From contig NC_089244.1 in NCBI RefSeq assembly GCF_000512585.2, positions 186,001 through 250,000 of the forward strand: 64,000 bases of DNA, in the 5' to 3' direction. The stretch is from Kwoniella bestiolae CBS 10118. Its lineage: Eukaryota; Basidiomycota; Tremellomycetes; Tremellales; Cryptococcaceae. A program made the translations under genes and the position numbers. Below are positions 30,180-42,258 of this stretch, in pieces (the stretch's first letter is position 1; each line of letters starts with the position of its first letter). Under the pieces are notes generated by a model. It saw nothing but the letters and a program-made list of their open reading frames with translations, ran no database searches and had not been told where the DNA came from.

Positions 30180-32950
30180 TCACTTCTTCTTCAAAACCAT
30201 AACCAGCATATCCCCATCATCCAAATTCACACTCGCCAACGTCGAAGCATTATTCATAACCTTTGAATTGTAGTCCAACCTCATCCTCGATATGGGTAAA
30301 TCGGCATCCACGGTCCTCTTGATTTTTTCTCGGATGGTTGAGAAGAGGGTCGTGATTGGTAAATCGTTTATGGTAATTATCGAGCCATTCAATTTATATT
30401 CTGGTTTCTCGGGCATATTGGGTAATTGGACAGAGATGTTTATAGGTTCAGGATGGAGGTTGGTCCAGTCGGATTCCTATGCATCCATTTATCAGTATTG
30501 TCCCTTATAATTGGCATTTTGACAGTAGGATATATGCTGAAATGAAGACAGACTCATGGATCAAGTGAACTCACAGTGTACAGTTGTCCATAAGGCAACT
30601 TCTCAATCTTAGGTCTCTTGAAGACAGGTTTCTCAGCCGACCCATCATCCTCGTACGGTCTCACTTGACCCGCCAGAGGAGACGATCCACCACTACCACC
30701 GGCGTTCGCAGCGTTGATAGCTGCCATTCGTGAGGGGTGGATTGAAGGTGCAGAAGGAGGTTGAGGGGAAGGAGCGAAAGATGGATCGTAAGGTGTCGAG
30801 ATGTATTCCTTGGTTGATGGACCGGTGGGTGCTGCGGAGATGGTCGCTCCAGAGTAGGCGGTACCTCCCCCAGGTGTCTGCAAGCCTGCGGCAAGAGGAG
30901 TAGGAATAGATTGTGGTGCTCCCGGTGTACCTGGTCCGATCTGAGGTCCAGCAGCGTTTGCTGGTGCTTCGCTATAAGAAGTAACAAAATAGCAAATTTA
31001 GCCGGACGAGCTAGAGAGGAGCACGATGGAGGAACGACAAACTCACGTCAAACCAATCCTACTATGCAGTTTCTTAATCTGATCCTCAACATTGAACGAG
31101 CTTTGGAAAGTCTCCGTAGTCTTGGCTGCAGAAGCAGTATGACCATCCCAAATGATCTTTTCTCTTTCTCTCCTCTTCTGCCTCTCCTCCTCTTCTCGCT
31201 GTTTCCTTTGAGCTTCGTCCAGATCGTCTCCGAACAGATCGGTTCTTGCGTGTGCCAGGTTTTTGAGCGATGCGACGACGTCGGCACCTACCCCAAAAAC
31301 GTACGTCAGCTTCAGATGAGCCTCACGAGAGTTCCTGATAAGAAGCTTACCATGCTGCAATTGTTGTGCTTGCGCTCTTCGCAATTCCAAATTCTTCTTT
31401 TGTTCCTTCCATTTCGGATCCAATAATTCGATACGCATATGTTCTGACAATTCGTTCTCGGGGATGGATTGACCACAATTTGGACATTTGGCAGTAGCGA
31501 CATTTCCTCCTCTTTGAATACCTACAAGTGAACAAACCTTTTGTTAGGAGACTGTGCTTTGGCGTCGCGAAGCCAGTGTTGAAAAGACTAAGCTCACCTT
31601 TCGGTACATAGTCCTTCTTGATCTTCATACCTCTCTGCTCCATAGCAGCTCTCTGCACTTCCCTCGCCCTCGCCTGTTCCTGCTCGGCCTTGATTCGCTG
31701 TAATCTGACTTCCTCTTCCTCCTCATCTTCCTCGTCTTCTTCAATTTCCATCTCATCGTCATTTCCATTACCATTCTGGAAAGTAGACTCTGCCGTTGGT
31801 CCAGCCCCGGTCTCCTCCATGACCATCGCGGCCATCCTCTTCTCAGCCATCGACATCGTACGTAATTTATCGATCGACGTTGGCGGCGGTAATTCCAGCT
31901 GTTCGTCATTCTGAGTGAACTCGATAGTTTCAACCGTAACGAAGTCTTGCCAATCGATAGCAGCGAATGCTTTTGCCTCTTCCTCCTCCTCTTTCGCTTT
32001 GATGTCTTCCCTCTTCCTCCTTCCTTTCTCCCATTCTGCTCTGTTCCTAGCTTCTTCCAATGTCTTCCATTTGATCTCGGGGTCGTTGGCTTCTTTCACC
32101 AGATTCTCGATGAGACCTGGGGGAGGTTGCATCACTTTCTGATAGGATTCGACCATACGGTTGTAATATCCGTATAACGAGTGAGTGGGACGCAGGAAAT
32201 CAAACTGGTAGTTTCTACCTTCCTTCACTGAGAGGGAGGAAAGGAAAGATCGACCACGTCGAGCATGGAAGAGAGCTGTCAGTCGAAGGATGTCCCTAAT
32301 TTCGAAGAAGGCAAGTCAGTTGAACACATTTTCAGGCTGAAGTGATGAGTGTAACTCACAAATCCATAGCAGTCACACCAGGCAGGTCGACCAGGAATTC
32401 CCAAGGTTTAGGTTCATAAGCACTGATCACATCTTCCTTCTTCTCCTTCTTATCCTCGGGCACGGGAGTGGAAGTTGATATTCCCGCTGCTACGTCATCT
32501 GCATCTTCTTTCACTTTGACCAGCATGTATCGATAATATTGATGATATGGATCCGCATCGTTCAAAAAAGCGAATTTGGGATCGCTCTTCTGATGTTCCC
32601 TGATTTTCTCTTCTAGCAATAAGGGTGTGGGTGATTTGGAGATGTGGTTGGCCGTTTTATCGACGATATCTAATGTACAGATGGGTACGATCAACTTCCT
32701 TTCGATAAATCATGTGTTTGCAACTTAATCACTCACTTCTTATCTCTCTCGGAGGGTAGATGATCCCAACTTTCAACTTATCACTTGCCCTCATCGGTCG
32801 ATCTTCTTCCATACCTTCATCACCTTCGCCTCCATCTTCATCGACTACTGGCGTACCGTTGCCGTTCGATATACCTCCATTTGGCTTTTGACGCAACTCA
32901 TCTTCCCCCGCGTAGGTGTTGACTGGTTTTGGTAGGTTCAATGCCGACAT
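30180..32950 (-). CDS. SF3A1: Splicing factor SF3A1 (SF3a120 / Prp21 homologue)
   Basis: A subunit of the SF3a complex of U2 snRNP, needed for prespliceosome assembly. Seven exons join in phase: 32950-32737, 32669-32360, 32295-31598, 31521-31351, 31287-31047, 30971-30575 and 30476-30180, giving 775 aa (human SF3A1 is 793). Two SURP modules are seen: IVDKTANHISKSPTPLLLEE with DPKFAFLNDADPYHQYYRYM (about 72-130), and ILRLTALFHARRGRSFLSSL with FDFLRPTHSLYGYYNRMVES (about 176-230). An acidic Glu-rich run follows, then the conserved block HMRIELLDPKWKEQ, the RTDLFGDDLD and IIWDGHTASA motifs, a Pro-rich linker, and a C-terminal ubiquitin-like domain (LNGSIITINDLPITTLFSTI to the final KKK, about 700-775). 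In front of HMRIELLDP it has CPNCGQSIPENELSE, where human has no cysteines. Confidence 0.95.
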
Positions 32951-33352
32951 CTCGAACGGCTATACTAAGGTATGGTCCACTACTATGGATGCTACTATCT
33001 AATGTGAATGATACAGTATATTTCAACATTTCAACATTGAAATCTCGGTATCATCAACGAGCGAGTCTCGAGCTGTGTGCTGAGTGAGGGGTGTGGCGGA
33101 ATTACGGAGATTGTGTGAGATGTGGCACAAGTTGGCGACTGCTTTTCCTTTGTTTTTTGGATTCCTATTGACACGTGGTTTGATCCATTACAGGGTTGAT
33201 TCATTGTCAACAAGTTGAAAGCCACCTTCTATACGCTGTCATTCAACTTTATCATCATCATCATCATCAATATCAATATCAACTGTCTCACTTTTTCATA
33301 TTCGAGTTGACAGAAACCCCGGACATACCTCGCTACGTGCGGTATACTCACC
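32951..33352. promoter_or_regulatory. Divergent promoter of SF3A1 and the GBD/FH3 gene
   Basis: 402 bp between two start codons, containing a run of ATC/TCA trinucleotides near 33250-33270. No gene seen. The promoter role follows from position. Confidence 0.5.
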
Positions 33353-36128
33353 ATGTCATCAGTCCACACCCAAGGTAGACCTAACCCTCAACCCCAATCT
33401 CAAGCCCAGGCTCAGCTCCGTCGACCATCCGGATCTCGTCCACCACCAATGATAAATCCAGGAATGCCCGTTCGAGCCGACCAAGCAAGAAATTTAATGC
33501 AACAATTTTCCCGACCACAAACACGTCCATCCAACCCTTCTCCTCATCCTACTTCCTCCCCTTCCCATGCTCACGCACACCCACAGGCCAACCATCACAG
33601 AGCGTCTATGCCGAACCCTCACCAAAAACAGCAACCTGTCCCACATCAAATGGCCAAATCCAACCACGCTTCCATATCTTCTAGACCACTTCCTCGTACC
33701 TCGCAAGCTCAGCGATCAAGCTCGAGATCAGGTATGGATGATGCTTCCCTGAGGGAAACTTCCAGGACGAACATCAAACCTCCTTCTGGCGGGGGCGGAA
33801 ATATGGGCCCGCCAAGATATCCTAGTGCGAACTTGGCGTGGGGTCATCAAACTCAGAAAGTACCTTCGCCTAAAGAGTATCAGGGACAGACACCAGTATC
33901 GAGGGGGAGTATGGATAGTGGGATGGGTATGAGCGAATCCAGATCTGATGTGGAGATGCAATTTGATCATTTGCTCGTAAGCTGTTCCTCCAGTATTCCA
34001 AAAATATTTCAGCACGCTAATTCGGATCTTACTCGTTGATACCGTAGAACTCTCTTCAAGTTCCCGCGACTGTCCGACAGAAATTCGCGACCGTCTCACC
34101 AGACGTCAAATCATCCATCCTCCTCTCAACCCTCAATTCCAACCCTACTATCCTATCCTCCCTCGGTCTCCCAGTCCCATCCACACCAAAAGAAACACCC
34201 AAAGTGAAGAAAAAGCTCTCCACACCATTACTCCGCAAGACCAAATCATCCGCTGAAGTCTCTTCTCCCAGTGGTTCACCCCAGGTAGGTAAGACCTACG
34301 ATGTAGGTGGTGAAGGGTTCGTCATTGTCGCTTCGCCCAATCTATCTTCCAAGCACGGTATGATGTCCCCTCCACTGGGATACGGAAGTAATTCCAGAGG
34401 CCAATCCATGGACCTTCCGCGACCTTCCACATCTACCTCCAGCGGGAGACCATTATCTGGCTTATTCAATCCTTCAAGTTCCAACTCCTCTACCTTGGGT
34501 AGGAACTCAGGAAAGGGTTTGAACATCTCTATGGGCGAGCAGCCCGACTCGTTTGTCAGTTGGTTAAACTCCCATAAGGGGACGGATCTGAATATGGATA
34601 TTGGCAAGGCTAAGAAGTTGAGAATGTTGTTGAGACATGAAAGTACTACTTGGGTTGAGGGGTTCATTCAGTTGAAAGGGTATGAAGCGGTTTTGGATAG
34701 GTTGCAGGATCTTTTGGATATTGAGTGGAGGTAAGTCAGCCAAGGGACGAGAACACAGAAACATACAAGCTGATATGAGCTGTGTGGTAGGGAGGAACAA
34801 CATGACGACCAGATGTTATACGAGTTGCTGAGATGCGTAAAAGCGCTGTCGACTTCAGAGGTGAGGTCGATTCGTTTTCTAGGCTGAAGTTTGATTACCT
34901 TAGTCACCCAAAGCTTACTTGTTCCTATGGTTGTTCGGTAGATCGGTAAAATCGCCTTGCGCTCGCATTTCCCACGCCCTTTCCCATCCTTATCGACTCT
35001 ACTATTCTCAGAGAAGAAACCTGGTGATCTGGCCTCACGACAGATCATAATTGAATTATGGTTATTCCTCTTTGACCTTTTCCCTCCTTCATTAGACGCG
35101 TCGGCCGAACCAAATAGACCAAAGTCGATAAGGTTCGATAGCAAGACTGCCTCGGTTGGTGGAATGGATATAGTACAGGAGGTGAAGGGATTGTTGATCC
35201 CTGATTTACCGGATCCTACGAAGGATCACCACGAGTTTGTGACTAAGGCTCATAGGCCGCGGGTGTTCAAGGCTTGGGTTGGGGAGTTGAGCGATATTTG
35301 TAGGGACTACTTTTGGTTAGTGCGGCTGCTTCCTCCTCCTAGCTTCGAAATCACCCACACGATCACAATGGGCTCATGATCTTGTGAACCCATTTTCAAG
35401 ATGAAGGGTTGAGCTGACTCAAGATCCCTACATCGCAGGATCATGTGTCATGCCTCCAACACTCTATGGGATATCTCAGAAGTCGATGAGAACCTTGTTG
35501 AAAAGCCTGTGGCGCCGGGTGGTGCGACTGGAGGAGTAGAGTTTGAAGCTATGAACTATGTTGTGAGTGATCTTCGTTTCTTGACTCCCTACGGCAAAAT
35601 AGGGAATATGCTTCAATTTTGAGTTCAGAGTGAGCTGACTCAATGTGCGATTTACTATTATCGATCGATTCAGACAATGCATTTCAAGTTGCTCAACGCG
35701 TTGTGTAAATTCCAAGCTCTTCAGAGTAAAGAAGAAGCCTTGAAATTGCATGAGGATCTGATGAGTTCAGGTATGGATAGGATATTGGTTGTGAGTGGTC
35801 ATTCCTGTCCGGATTTTGGTATTATCTCCAAAAATCTAAGTAATTGGAACTCGGATCTCAGATTATCATCTTATCGAGACGTTATCAAGAGTTACTGCTA
35901 ATATATATTTGACGCACCCTCTAGACCCTTCGAAAAGCCTCCACGACCTATTATCCCACCCTCCACCTCGAACTCGGTCGATACGTCTCTCTGTTGAAGG
36001 ATATCTGTCCGAATGGGAAATTGCCTTATCTGATTGGTAAGATGGTTGGCCCGCCCCCAGAGGAGGTGAGGAGGTTTGGAAGTAGTGGTTCGAGGGATTG
36101 GTTAGGTGGGGTGGGGTCTGCTAGGTAG
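33353..36128 (+). CDS. Formin-like GTPase-binding (GBD/FH3) domain protein without FH2
   Basis: A 731-aa protein from seven exons in phase: 33353-33976, 34048-34730, 34791-34860, 34942-35315, 35439-35562, 35674-35790 and 35925-36128. Residues 1-195 are Pro/Gln/Ser/His-rich and disordered. From about 203 it has an armadillo-like helical region resembling the Rho-GTPase-binding and FH3 part of diaphanous formins: FDHLLNSLQVPATVRQKFAT, DSFVSWLNSHKGTDLNMDIG, LRHESTTWVEGFIQLKGYEA, LYELLRCVKALSTSEIGKIA, and later VTMHFKLLNALCKFQALQS. There is no FH1 poly-Pro or FH2 actin-nucleating domain before the stop. It is probably a Rho-type GTPase effector or polarity scaffold; that role is inferred. The divergent neighbour is SF3A1. 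Confidence 0.82.
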
Positions 36129-36567
36129 TCACACCGTTTGGACATATCCTGGTATCTCTTTTGGTTCAGTTTGACCGACTGGAGTGAAGGACAAATTGTA
36201 TATTACCCATCCATTTCATTTATCGGTATAGACTCTTTTTTTTTGTTTTCGCCCTTTCGATGGATCAATCTTCAGTATACCCATTTCAATTCGGATTGTT
36301 CGATTTTGATTAGCTTGGTCTGATACCCTTGTGTACCTTGTATTATCTCGACTCCTTGTTCATGTGCTAAATACTTTGAATGCATGTGAGGTGAATGGTT
36401 CTATTGTTCGGAGGAGGTAATATACAGTATAATTGAGGGTCGTCATTGACTCTGGGTATATGTAACATAGGAAGGGGTGAATCATCGTTCATAAATAAAG
36501 AAACATCTATATGTGATCTATTGTTTACCATACACACTTCAAGTCGTGCTATCTCCCCTCCCACAAC
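36129..36567. other. Convergent 3' region
   Basis: 439 bp between the GBD/FH3 gene and bL34m. AT-rich, with no gene visible; it holds 3' untranslated sequence of both. Confidence 0.5.
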
Positions 36568-36795
36568 CTAATGACTCATATTCTTCCTACCCTTCAACAA
36601 CCTCCTAAAGATGATCTTCCTATTATTCCTACTTCCCCTCAACCTACTCAAAAAACCATGCTTGTTCTTCCTCTTCCTCTGGGAAGGCTGGTAAAATGTT
36701 CCCATAGCGATGAACCTCAAACTCCCCAAAGCACTTCGATAGGGCGTAACACTGCTGGATGAGCTGCTAAGTGGGGAGAAATGCGAGGAAACCAT
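36568..36795 (-). CDS. MRPL34: Mitochondrial large ribosomal subunit protein bL34m
   Basis: A 75-aa intronless gene. The C-terminal 45 residues are a textbook bacterial-type L34: GTFYQPSQRKRKNKHGFLSR, then LRGSRNNRKIIFRRLLKGRK ending NMSH, with the conserved TxQPS, HGF, R-x-RL and RR-x2-KGR positions. The first 30 residues (MVSSHFSPLSSSSSSVTPYR and SALGSLRFIAM) are Ser-rich, contain Arg and no acidic residue, and fit a mitochondrial targeting peptide that would be removed before GTFYQPS. The reading frame remains open upstream without an ATG, so 36795 is the natural start. It faces RVB1 across a divergent intergenic region. Confidence 0.9.
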   Translation of the reverse strand: MVSSHFSPLSSSSSSVTPYRSALGSLRFIAMGTFYQPSQRKRKNKHGFLSRLRGSRNNRKIIFRRLLKGRKNMSH

Positions 36796-37582
36796 CGATC
36801 TTGAAGTGGAAGAAGGGGCGGTTGAGGGATGATCGCCAAACAGCTGAGAGAGGGAGGAATGGTACGCGGATGCAGAAGAGGAGAAGGATGAGTGGAATGG
36901 TTCAGAGGGTGAGAGGGGTTGAATCGAAGGGTGGAGTTTAGAGAGAATTTCGGTTTGGGGCCCATCAGTGGGAGGGGGGTGGGAGGGAGGAGGGGGAAGA
37001 TGGCTCGTGGGAGACGGGGCATTGTGTGTGCGTGTCTGCTTGGTGGGATAAATAAGGGGGGAAGAGGTTCAAGTGTGGTTCGGTTTGGTCTGGTTTGATC
37101 GGAGCAGGTTGGGTCGACCTGGGTGGTGTGAGGTGATAGGTGTAGTTGTAAGTTTGTCGAACGAATTTATGTTTTTCTTTGTCGCGTTGAGAGAGCAAAG
37201 GTGTCTTGTCGCACTCGATCTGAGGGGTATGTCGGTGTGGTAAAAAAGCTTGCTCTGGAGTAGCTTCTTTCGTCCTGGTTGTTCTTGTCTGTATATGTGT
37301 ATGTGTTAGTTGATTATAGGTGTTTGGTATAGGACAAAGGAAAACAAGTATGAGATGAACGAGGATGAATGATGATAACGTTGGGGGGAAACGAGCTGAA
37401 ATTACAAGGTGAAATGGGATAAAATGGTGAAAATCCTAAAGATATTCAAATGACCCGCACCATATCAATCCCTCACCGTACAACTCTCGTCTACTCTTCA
37501 ATCTACTCTCAATTCCTTTCTTTCTACATCTACATCTACATTCCCTCAACCATACCATTCAAACAAAAGGTGATTCATCAAC
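36796..37582. promoter_or_regulatory. Divergent promoter of bL34m and RVB1
   Basis: 787 bp between the two start codons. Minus-strand frames at 36717-37022 and 36965-37198 are Pro-rich by composition only and do not look like genes. A promoter role is inferred from position. Confidence 0.5.
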
Positions 37583-39706
37583 ATGTCCGCTATCGCCTCC
37601 TCCTCCTCAACTTCCGCCCCCCAACCAAACTCAGGAGGAATCATCACCCAACCCCCACCTCCCTCGACTCTCCGAGAATCCCGAATCGCAACTCACAGTC
37701 ATATCAAGGGATTGGGCCTGGCAGACGATGGAACAGCTATGGATTTTTCACAGGGGTTCATAGGTCAGACATTAGCTAGAGAGGCTTTGGGGTTGCATTT
37801 GAGTTTGTTGAAGATGGGTAGACACTCTGGGAGACCGTTGTTGTTGGTTGGACCACCGGGAACGGGAAAGGTGGGTTGATGTTTTGTTCTGCTTGTGGGG
37901 TCATTTTGAGAGTGCGAGCTTGGGAGGATAGAGAAGAAGGGCAGTATTGTATAAGACGGTGAAGGATAGTGGAGTAGGATCGGTACAAGGAATCTCGTGA
38001 TATCGGGTGCTGTGTCGAAGACCAACTTCCTTCCTTCCTGGAAGCTGAAATCAAGACTTAAGAAGGATGGAGCATAGAACCATTAGGTTGGTTCGTGTAG
38101 AAGACGAGATGAGGGGGAGATTGAATGCGCGATGCATACATGTCCACCGTAGCTGACTCTCTCCTCTCCACCATCACAGACCGCCCTCGCACTCGCTCTT
38201 AGTCAAGAACTAGGCTCAAAGGTCCCTTTCTGCGCTATGGTGGGGTCAGAAGTGTACTCTGGAGAAGTGAAGAAGACGGAAGTGCTGGGGAGTTGTTTCA
38301 GGCGTGCTATAGGTGGGTGAACGCTCTTACTTTGGAACTGATTCAGAGAGATCTGTGTCCTATCGTGACATGGGACGGTACATGTATTGCCCCATATATA
38401 TCACTTCTTGTACAGGAACAATTGCATTCACTGTATATAATCATTCTTCCGCACATGGCTGACCTGTCTTCCCATTGCATAGGCCTCCGAATCAAAGAGA
38501 CCAAAGAAGTATACGAAGGCGAAGTGACCGAGCTCACCCCCTCCGAGGCTGAGAACCCACTGTCAGGCTACGGCAAAACCATCTCCCACGTCATTGTCGG
38601 TCTAAAGACAGTCAAAGGTACAAAACAGCTCCGACTCGATCCGTCAGTCTACGAGGCCATCCAGAAAGAACGAGTAGTAATTGGAGATGTAATTTACATA
38701 GAGGCTAATACCGGAGCTGTCAAGCGAGTTGGACGATCGGACGCCTATGCTTCGGAATACGATTTGGAAGCTGAGGAGTATGTCCCGTTACCCAAGGGAG
38801 ACGTACACAAAAGGAAGGAGTTGGTGCAGGATGTTACGTTGAATGATTTGGATATGGCCAATGCGAAACCGCAGGGTGGTCAGGATATCATGAGTGTCAT
38901 GGGACAATTGGTTAAGGGAGGAAGGACGGAGGTGACGGATAAGTTGAGGAAGGAGATTAATAAGGTTGTGGATAAGTATATCGAGCAGGGGGTCGCGGAG
39001 CTGGTACCGGGAGTGTTGTTTATCGATGAGGTGGGTTGAGTTTGCTCCACTCTGTCAATCACATCACTCAAATCATCGGTCAATCCCCGCACTGTCCTGT
39101 TCCATCTTCAATGTTCTGCTCCTCATGGTCCTTGCGATCCAAATCAATCGAATATATGTGTCGCGTATACTTTAGCTGACCTGTCCTGCTCTTTCCCTCA
39201 CCCAGGTCCACATGCTCGACATGGAATGTTTCACCTACCTAAACCGCGCCCTCGAATCACCCATGTCACCCTACGTCGTCCTAGCCTCAAATAGGGGAAT
39301 CTGCACAATACGAGGAACAGAGTACGACGGTATCCTAGGATCCTCATCTGAAGGCATTAGATCACCCCATGGTATCCCCATCGACCTGCTGGATAGATGT
39401 ATGATAGTCAAGACGAGTCTGTACAGGAAAGAGGAGATTAAGAGGATACTGGAGATGAGATGTAAGATTGAGGGTATCCAGATTACTGGCGAGGCCCTGG
39501 ATAGACTGGCGGAACAAGGTGAAAAGACATCTTTACGATTCGTCTTGCAACTTCTTACGCCAAGTAATATATTGAATAAGACCAAGGGGGCTGTAGGGGC
39601 GGGAGTGAGTGTGGAAGATGTGTTGGAGTTGAATGAGCTGTTTTTGGATGCGAAGAGATCGACGGGGATTCTAAAGGATTTGGAGGATTTGGAGAATAAG
39701 TATTAG
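37583..39706 (+). CDS. RVB1: RuvB-like AAA+ ATPase 1 (Rvb1/pontin)
   Basis: A subunit of the Rvb1-Rvb2 dodecamer or hexamer of INO80, SWR1, R2TP and related nuclear complexes. Four exons join in phase: 37583-37870, 38180-38312, 38483-39030 and 39206-39706, giving 489 aa (human 456). Seen are RIATHSHIKGLGL, Walker A GPPGTGK (90-96) interrupted by an intron right after the Lys, CAMVGSEVYSGEVKKTEVL, the pontin-specific GLRIKETKEVYEGEVTELTP insertion-domain start, ENPLSGYGKTISHVIVGLKT, RLDPSVYEAIQKERV, Walker B LFIDEVH (D322, E323), and sensor ASNRG. These choose Rvb1 over Rvb2. Two differences add length: an N-terminal Ser/Pro extension of about 20 residues and an insertion (YDGILGSSSEG, about 363-373) between RGTE and SPHG. 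Confidence 0.96.
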
Positions 39707-40040
39707 AGATGGAGATCGGGATGGGGAAATCAGTCATATAGAAGAGGGTATGTAGTAGAAACGTACTCGTACTGGTTCAGCCATGTAATATCGTATAAAT
39801 ATGATAACGCGATTCGTACATTATATCAGAGCTGGCGCATTTCCCCAATATCTCATCGATGCATGGTATAATGATATCACTATAGATACAAATTCAGTCT
39901 CAGTCTAGACCATTTCTACAAATTCTATAAACACAAAGTCAGTCATCGTGAATATCATGTATCGTGTATCATCTATCATTCTTCTTGATCCACTAAACAC
40001 CAACTTCCAAAACCATCTGTCTCCTACTCTCGCGGCGAGT
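39707..40040. other. Convergent 3' region of RVB1 and MCU
   Basis: 334 bp, AT-rich, no gene visible. Confidence 0.5.
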
Positions 40041-42258
40041 TTACCCATCAATCACCTCCCTAGCCTTCTTCTCACCTTGAACCTCACTATCGCTCCTCCT
40101 CTCCCCACCAGCCCTAGCATTCGTACCCCTATCTTTGGGTGCCTTGTCATCGGGTGATTCAATTACTTTCCCCTTCCTCTGCGCGGATTGTTCTTTACTT
40201 CTCTTTTCTTCAGATTGCTCAGCCAGATCGGACGCCTCCTGGATGGTTTTGTCTATATCTATTTTCTCTTCTTCTAATCCTTCTTCCTCTTGTCCTTCTT
40301 TTGATCCCTCACTTTGGTGGTCTTGGGGAGATGAAGAAGAAGAAGGAGCATGAGTGATCGCCTGTCCCCTCTTGTCTCGTATTCTCTTTGTGGCTTTCTC
40401 GGACCCATTCAGATTCTCAAGCTCGCCTTTCCATTCAATGTCGTAGTCTGATGCTATGCGGGTTATCTCGCGTCGGAGGGTCTTGGCTTCGGATACTATC
40501 AAGTCGCCCAATACATCAGCATTGATCATCATCTTACGCAGCGATGGGTAGGCAGACTCACCCATCTCTGTCCATTTATCGATATCCAACCCTGCCTGAT
40601 CATACAATTTCCGCTGTCTTGCCGTTATTGATAGATCCAAGAGAGAGGAATATGAGACTTCTCGATTATGGTATCTGCAGAATTACTCATAGGTCAGCTA
40701 TACGCATACCCACTTTATCTTCATGCTCCTTTGACGATCTTGAGAGACATATTATAGATTGAGTTAGGGAATGCTTCACTCACATCAGGAACGCAGCTGA
40801 ACCAAGCAACGCCGCGAATCCAGTAGCCCAAGTGACAGGTTCCATCAGATCCCATCCTGCGTCGGTGAAGAAGGCTGAAACAGGCGACAAATAACCAGAT
40901 CAGCCGAGACTCTTATGGTCTACCACCTGAGAAGGAGATATTGTGGTACTTCGACAGATCACAGATGGGGGAAGATATAATCACTCACTCCACCGTATCA
41001 CCGCCGCCCAATATACCACCCCACCACCCAGAGCGGCAACTGCCAATCTCTGAGCGCCCTTGTGTGCTTTGTAGTCGATACTATGGACCAACAGGACACG
41101 GATCAGCTCCAATACTTCAAGACGATCCAATGGTGGTCGGCATGAGCAGCAGAAGACATGTCGTAATCTTGAATCGTGTTGATCTCTAACATGAAACCAT
41201 AACGCTCGACTCGAACCCACTCACTCCTTCTTCTGCTTGGTCATCCGATCCAACTCCTTAGTCAATCTCAACAACCTCCTCCTAATATAATGCGTCCGAC
41301 TAGCAAAACTGGGAATAATCACCTCCAACGTCAACTCTTTGTTCCCATTATCATTCCGCTTTTCTTTTAAAACCTGATCAGTACCGTTATTTTCCGGCGA
41401 GATGACAATTTTGAATTGTTCGTTGAGACAAGACTGCTTGATGAAATCGCTCAGATCTGTAGATTGCGACCACGAGACTTCCTGGAATTTGTCCCCGTCG
41501 CTCTCCCTCTGGTTCAAATATGGTCCTCCTTCCTGTCTTTCCTCCATACCCGAAGCGGAGGAGGTGGAGTCTTGATCGTCCTCTTCCAGCTCGGCTGCAG
41601 CGTTTCGCAGATGACTATCTATATCTTTCGCCTCTCCCGTAACTGATAGGTAAGTAATTTCAGAATTTACATATCCTTTTGACAACGATCCTATGATGAG
41701 TCGACTGAGGTGTGATAGCGGCTGAGAGGGATGTAGCAAGAAAGCTGTCTGTCTAGGCGAGGTGGGATTAGTGGAAGAGGGAAGGGGTATGAGTAGTTTG
41801 AACAAGTGCGAAGAGGTGGGTGATAATTTGCCTTGCCATTCTCCCAGACTGTTCGACGTCGTACCGTTGGGAGGTGCCGAGGTAGATGATAGATTGAGAT
41901 CTGGAGATGCTAAGTCTTGGCCTTGGCCCGCTTGAGGTGTTTGAGAGGGATTGAAATCTGATGAAGGGGATGCAGAGGATATGAAGTGCGCGTGGGAGAG
42001 GTCGGTGGCTCCTTCTATTGATGGGGGATTACTGTTTGAAGAAGGGGGTTGGTTGTTTGAACTGGCTTTGGGTTTGTCAGATGGTCTGTCTTGTGGAAAA
42101 GGTCGAAATGAGGAGGAATGGAGTAGGCGGGACTGTGATATGCGAGATACGGGTGTGGTTATGTTTGATGTACGTGGGAGGTGTAATGGTATACGAGTCT
42201 GGACTGTCCTTGTTGGGGGGTAGAGGTGACAAGGGAGTTTGGGTATTCGAGAGCGCAT
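40041..42258 (-). CDS. MCU: Mitochondrial calcium uniporter pore protein (MCU)
   Basis: The pore-forming subunit of the inner-membrane Ca2+ uniporter. Four exons join in phase: 42258-41225, 41080-40989, 40874-40784 and 40674-40041, giving 616 aa. The N-terminus (MRSRIPKLPCHLYPPTRTVQ, rich in Arg/Ser/Thr with no acid) is a good mitochondrial presequence. A Ser/Pro-rich linker follows, then a matrix domain, a coiled-coil segment THYIRRRLLRLTKELDRMTK, and TM1 (AVAALGGGVVYWAAVIRW). The selectivity motif is WDLMEPVT (383-390), a conservative variant of the WDIMEPVT signature, and TM2 is WATGFAALLGSAAFL. After TM2 comes YHNREVSYSSLLDLSITARQ and a long acidic/Ser-rich disordered tail of about 100 residues. 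Asp384 and Glu387 are the expected Ca2+ ligands. No EF-hand regulator of MICU type is in the window. Confidence 0.94.

Noticed and set aside
31618..32177. Ser-rich plus-strand frames opposite SF3A1
   Set aside because: They are complements of the Glu/Lys-rich coding sequence of SF3A1.
36717..37198. Two Pro-rich minus-strand frames upstream of bL34m as N-terminal exons
   Set aside because: They are in other frames, have low-complexity composition, and the bL34m frame already has a good mitochondrial presequence from its own ATG.
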